DNA of 54,371 nucleotides, taken from positions 1-54,371 of the forward strand of contig JAFWQA010000034.1 of NCBI GenBank assembly GCA_017509255.1, written 5' to 3'. Source of the stretch: Clostridia bacterium (lineage in GTDB: Bacteria > Bacillota > Clostridia > Christensenellales > Aristaeellaceae). A program made the position numbers and the translations under genes. Position 1 is the stretch's first letter, and every line of letters starts with the position of its first letter. Below the pieces are notes generated by a model. That model was given only the letters and a program-made list of their open reading frames with translations. It did no database searches and had not been told where the DNA came from. Shown here piece by piece: positions 53,373 through 54,371 of this stretch.

Positions 53373-54121
53373 TAGCTCTGTGTGTTGATGATGAAAAGGT
53401 TCTTCTGAATACGCTGACGCGCGCGGTGGAAGCTTCTCCGGATATCACGGAAGTCGTTTCCTTCCGTCAGGAGAAGGAAGCCCTGGAGTGGGCCCAGACC
53501 AACACGCCCGATATCGCTTTCCTGGACATTGAGCTCCATCGGATGACCGGCATTGACCTGGCCGAGCAGCTTCTTGCCCTCCATCCGGATATGGGCGTTG
53601 TCTTCTGCACAGGGTACGATAACTATGCGATCGACGTCATCAACCGCCGTATACATGCTTACGGCTACCTGACCAAGCCGATCCGTCCCGACAAGGTGCA
53701 GGAGACCGTGCAGCGTTTCCTGGAAGCCCGTTCCGGGACCAAGCCGCTGATCACCGTGCGCCGCTACGGCGGCTTCGCCGTTTATGACACAAACGGCAAT
53801 CCCGTCATTTTCCAGCGCAAGCGCTCCGAGGAACTGCTGGCCCTGCTTATTCATCTGAAGGGCAAGCCCGTCCCCGTTACCACGATCTGCGATTACCTGT
53901 GGCAGGATAACACCACCATGTTCGAAAACAACCGGAACTATGTCTGGAAGCTCTTCAGCAGCCTGAAGACCACGTTGCAGGCGGTTGACGCGGTCGATGC
54001 CGTCAAGCGCAGCCCCGAAGGGCATTACGCGGATCTGTCCGTGATCCGTCTGGATGATTCCGGCTCCGATATCCTTCCCTACCTTCCGGCTTACATCTGG
54101 TCCAAACGACCGCCGGAATAA
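53369..54121 (+). CDS. Response regulator with winged-helix (SARP/Trans_reg_C-like) output domain
   Basis: A 250-residue protein. Receiver domain (1-120): acidic pair D7/D8, phospho-acceptor D53 in IAFLDIELHRMTG, switch residue in VVFCTGYDNYA, Lys in YLTKPIRP. The C-terminal domain (about 125-230) reads VRRYGGFAVYD, FQRKRSEELLALLIHLKGKPV, ICDYLWQD and NNRNYVWKLFSSLKTTL, as in the DNA-binding part of SARP/OmpR-type regulators, rather than LytTR which usually partners LytS-type kinases. Start at 53369 overlaps the kinase stop. Targets could include the divergent surface protein gene. Confidence 0.9.
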   Translation: MIALCVDDEKVLLNTLTRAVEASPDITEVVSFRQEKEALEWAQTNTPDIAFLDIELHRMTGIDLAEQLLALHPDMGVVFCTGYDNYAIDVINRRIHAYGYLTKPIRPDKVQETVQRFLEARSGTKPLITVRRYGGFAVYDTNGNPVIFQRKRSEELLALLIHLKGKPVPVTTICDYLWQDNTTMFENNRNYVWKLFSSLKTTLQAVDAVDAVKRSPEGHYADLSVIRLDDSGSDILPYLPAYIWSKRPPE

Positions 54122-54145
54122 TTGTTATTCTCCGTCTTCTCTTCG

Positions 54146-54174
54146 TTGACAAATTCCCGGTTTCCCGATATAAT
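54146..54174 (+). promoter_or_regulatory. Consensus promoter of the interrupted tRNA-Arg gene
   Basis: TTGACA, exactly 17 nt, TATAAT: a perfect sigma-A consensus promoter 27 nt before the tRNA-like sequence. Confidence 0.88.
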
Positions 54175-54201
54175 CAGCCCGTTGCCATCAAGGCAGCTCA
54201 T

Positions 54202-54240
54202 GCACCCGTAGCTCAGTAGGATAGAGCGGCCGCCTCCTAA
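54202..54240 (+). tRNA. 5' half of tRNA-Arg (CCT), interrupted after the anticodon loop
   Basis: GCACCCG acceptor strand, TA, a normal D-arm (GCTC...GAGC), the 5' anticodon stem GCCGC and loop CTCCTAA with anticodon CCT (54236-54238) match tRNA-Arg(CCT). After 54240 the sequence no longer gives the 3' anticodon stem (expected GCGG-like, found GAAG), and neither a TTC-type T-arm nor CGGGTGC is found in the remaining 130 nt. The gene is either split by an intron or insert whose end lies beyond the window, or broken. Confidence 0.72.
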
Positions 54241-54371
54241 GAAGTAGGCCGACTACCGTCTTTCCGGAAACTGAAAACGGGAACAGCGTTCGGAAGTGAC
54301 CCGGTTTCCCAGTTGCTCCGACGCCCTTACCAAGCAAGGTCGAAATCAGCATGTGGGAAAATGTCCTACCG
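54241..54371 (+). other. Structured sequence interrupting tRNA-Arg, runs off the window
   Basis: No open reading frame of note. Stems seen: GCCTCCT (54232-54238) with AGTAGGC (54243-54249), six of seven pairs and a 4-nt loop; GTAG/CTAC (54244-54256); GCG-T-TCGGA (54286-54294) with TCCGACGC (54317-54324). The end, GTCGAAATCAGC then GTGGGAAAA and TCCTAC (54340-54369), is loosely like the P3-P4 region of group I introns. This would be the intron's first half; the catalytic core cannot be checked here. Confidence 0.4.

Noticed and set aside
54202-54371. A complete tRNA or tmRNA at the right edge
   Set aside because: No T-arm, no complementary acceptor strand and no tmRNA-type GGGGCTG start were found in the remaining sequence.
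54241-54371. A group II intron in tRNA-Arg
   Set aside because: There is no GTGYG-type 5' end after the exon half, and domain V would lie outside the window.

Overview
The window is a chromosomal segment of a GC-rich, probably anaerobic Clostridia-type Firmicute. The evidence is a complete S10/spc ribosomal operon with a KOW-domain protein gene between map and infA, a zinc-type S14, a four-cysteine adenylate kinase, a T-box leader before thrS, a long-form HPF, a YolD-like/Y-family polymerase cassette, and consensus sigma-A promoters. Its glycoside phosphorylase and alpha-galactosidase, peptide/sugar uptake genes and B12-dependent methionine synthase fit a gut or rumen dweller, but that is inference. 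I saw no CRISPR array, insertion sequence, prophage or rRNA.

Layout. 1-850: seven tRNA genes (Pro, Glu, Met, Asp, Thr, Tyr, Leu in transcription order) on the minus strand, with a promoter and a terminator. 850-2700: a zinc-ribbon protein translationally coupled to a DUF368 (PopT-type) undecaprenyl-phosphate translocase, and hpf. 2930-6260: metF-metH, the folate/B12 branch of methionine synthesis. 6270-16540: a GH94 cello-oligosaccharide phosphorylase diverging from an oppBCDFA importer, then a GPH-type sugar symporter. 16600-21813: uvrC, a small conserved protein, a PepV-like dipeptidase and an ABC-F protein whose second ATPase half has lost key residues. 22486-35400: the S10-spc operon from rpsJ to rpmJ, closed by a terminator after rpmJ; rpsM-rpsK-rpsD-rpoA-rplQ do not follow. 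35640-41730: a small secreted repeat protein, a SpoVB/MurJ-like flippase, a GH27 alpha-galactosidase overlapping a small zinc protein, and thrS under a threonine T-box. 41741-45270: a relic of an ABC exporter gene, and an operon of AI-2E-type permease, zinc phospholipase C-like protein and ferredoxin-type aldo/keto reductase. 45330-47960: an XRE regulator - small protein - Y-family polymerase - YolD cassette. 48000-54120: a rhomboid protease, two tandem paralogous surface proteins with an SPTGY tail motif, and a divergent LytS-like kinase/response regulator pair.

The most unusual item is at the right edge. A consensus promoter drives the 5' half of a tRNA-Arg(CCT) gene that is interrupted right after the anticodon loop by unrelated structured sequence running off the window. 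A self-splicing intron or an integrated element would both explain it. Other points of interest are the one-site ABC-F protein, the tandem surface proteins beside a two-component system, the structured leader of the S10 operon, and the polymerase cassette.
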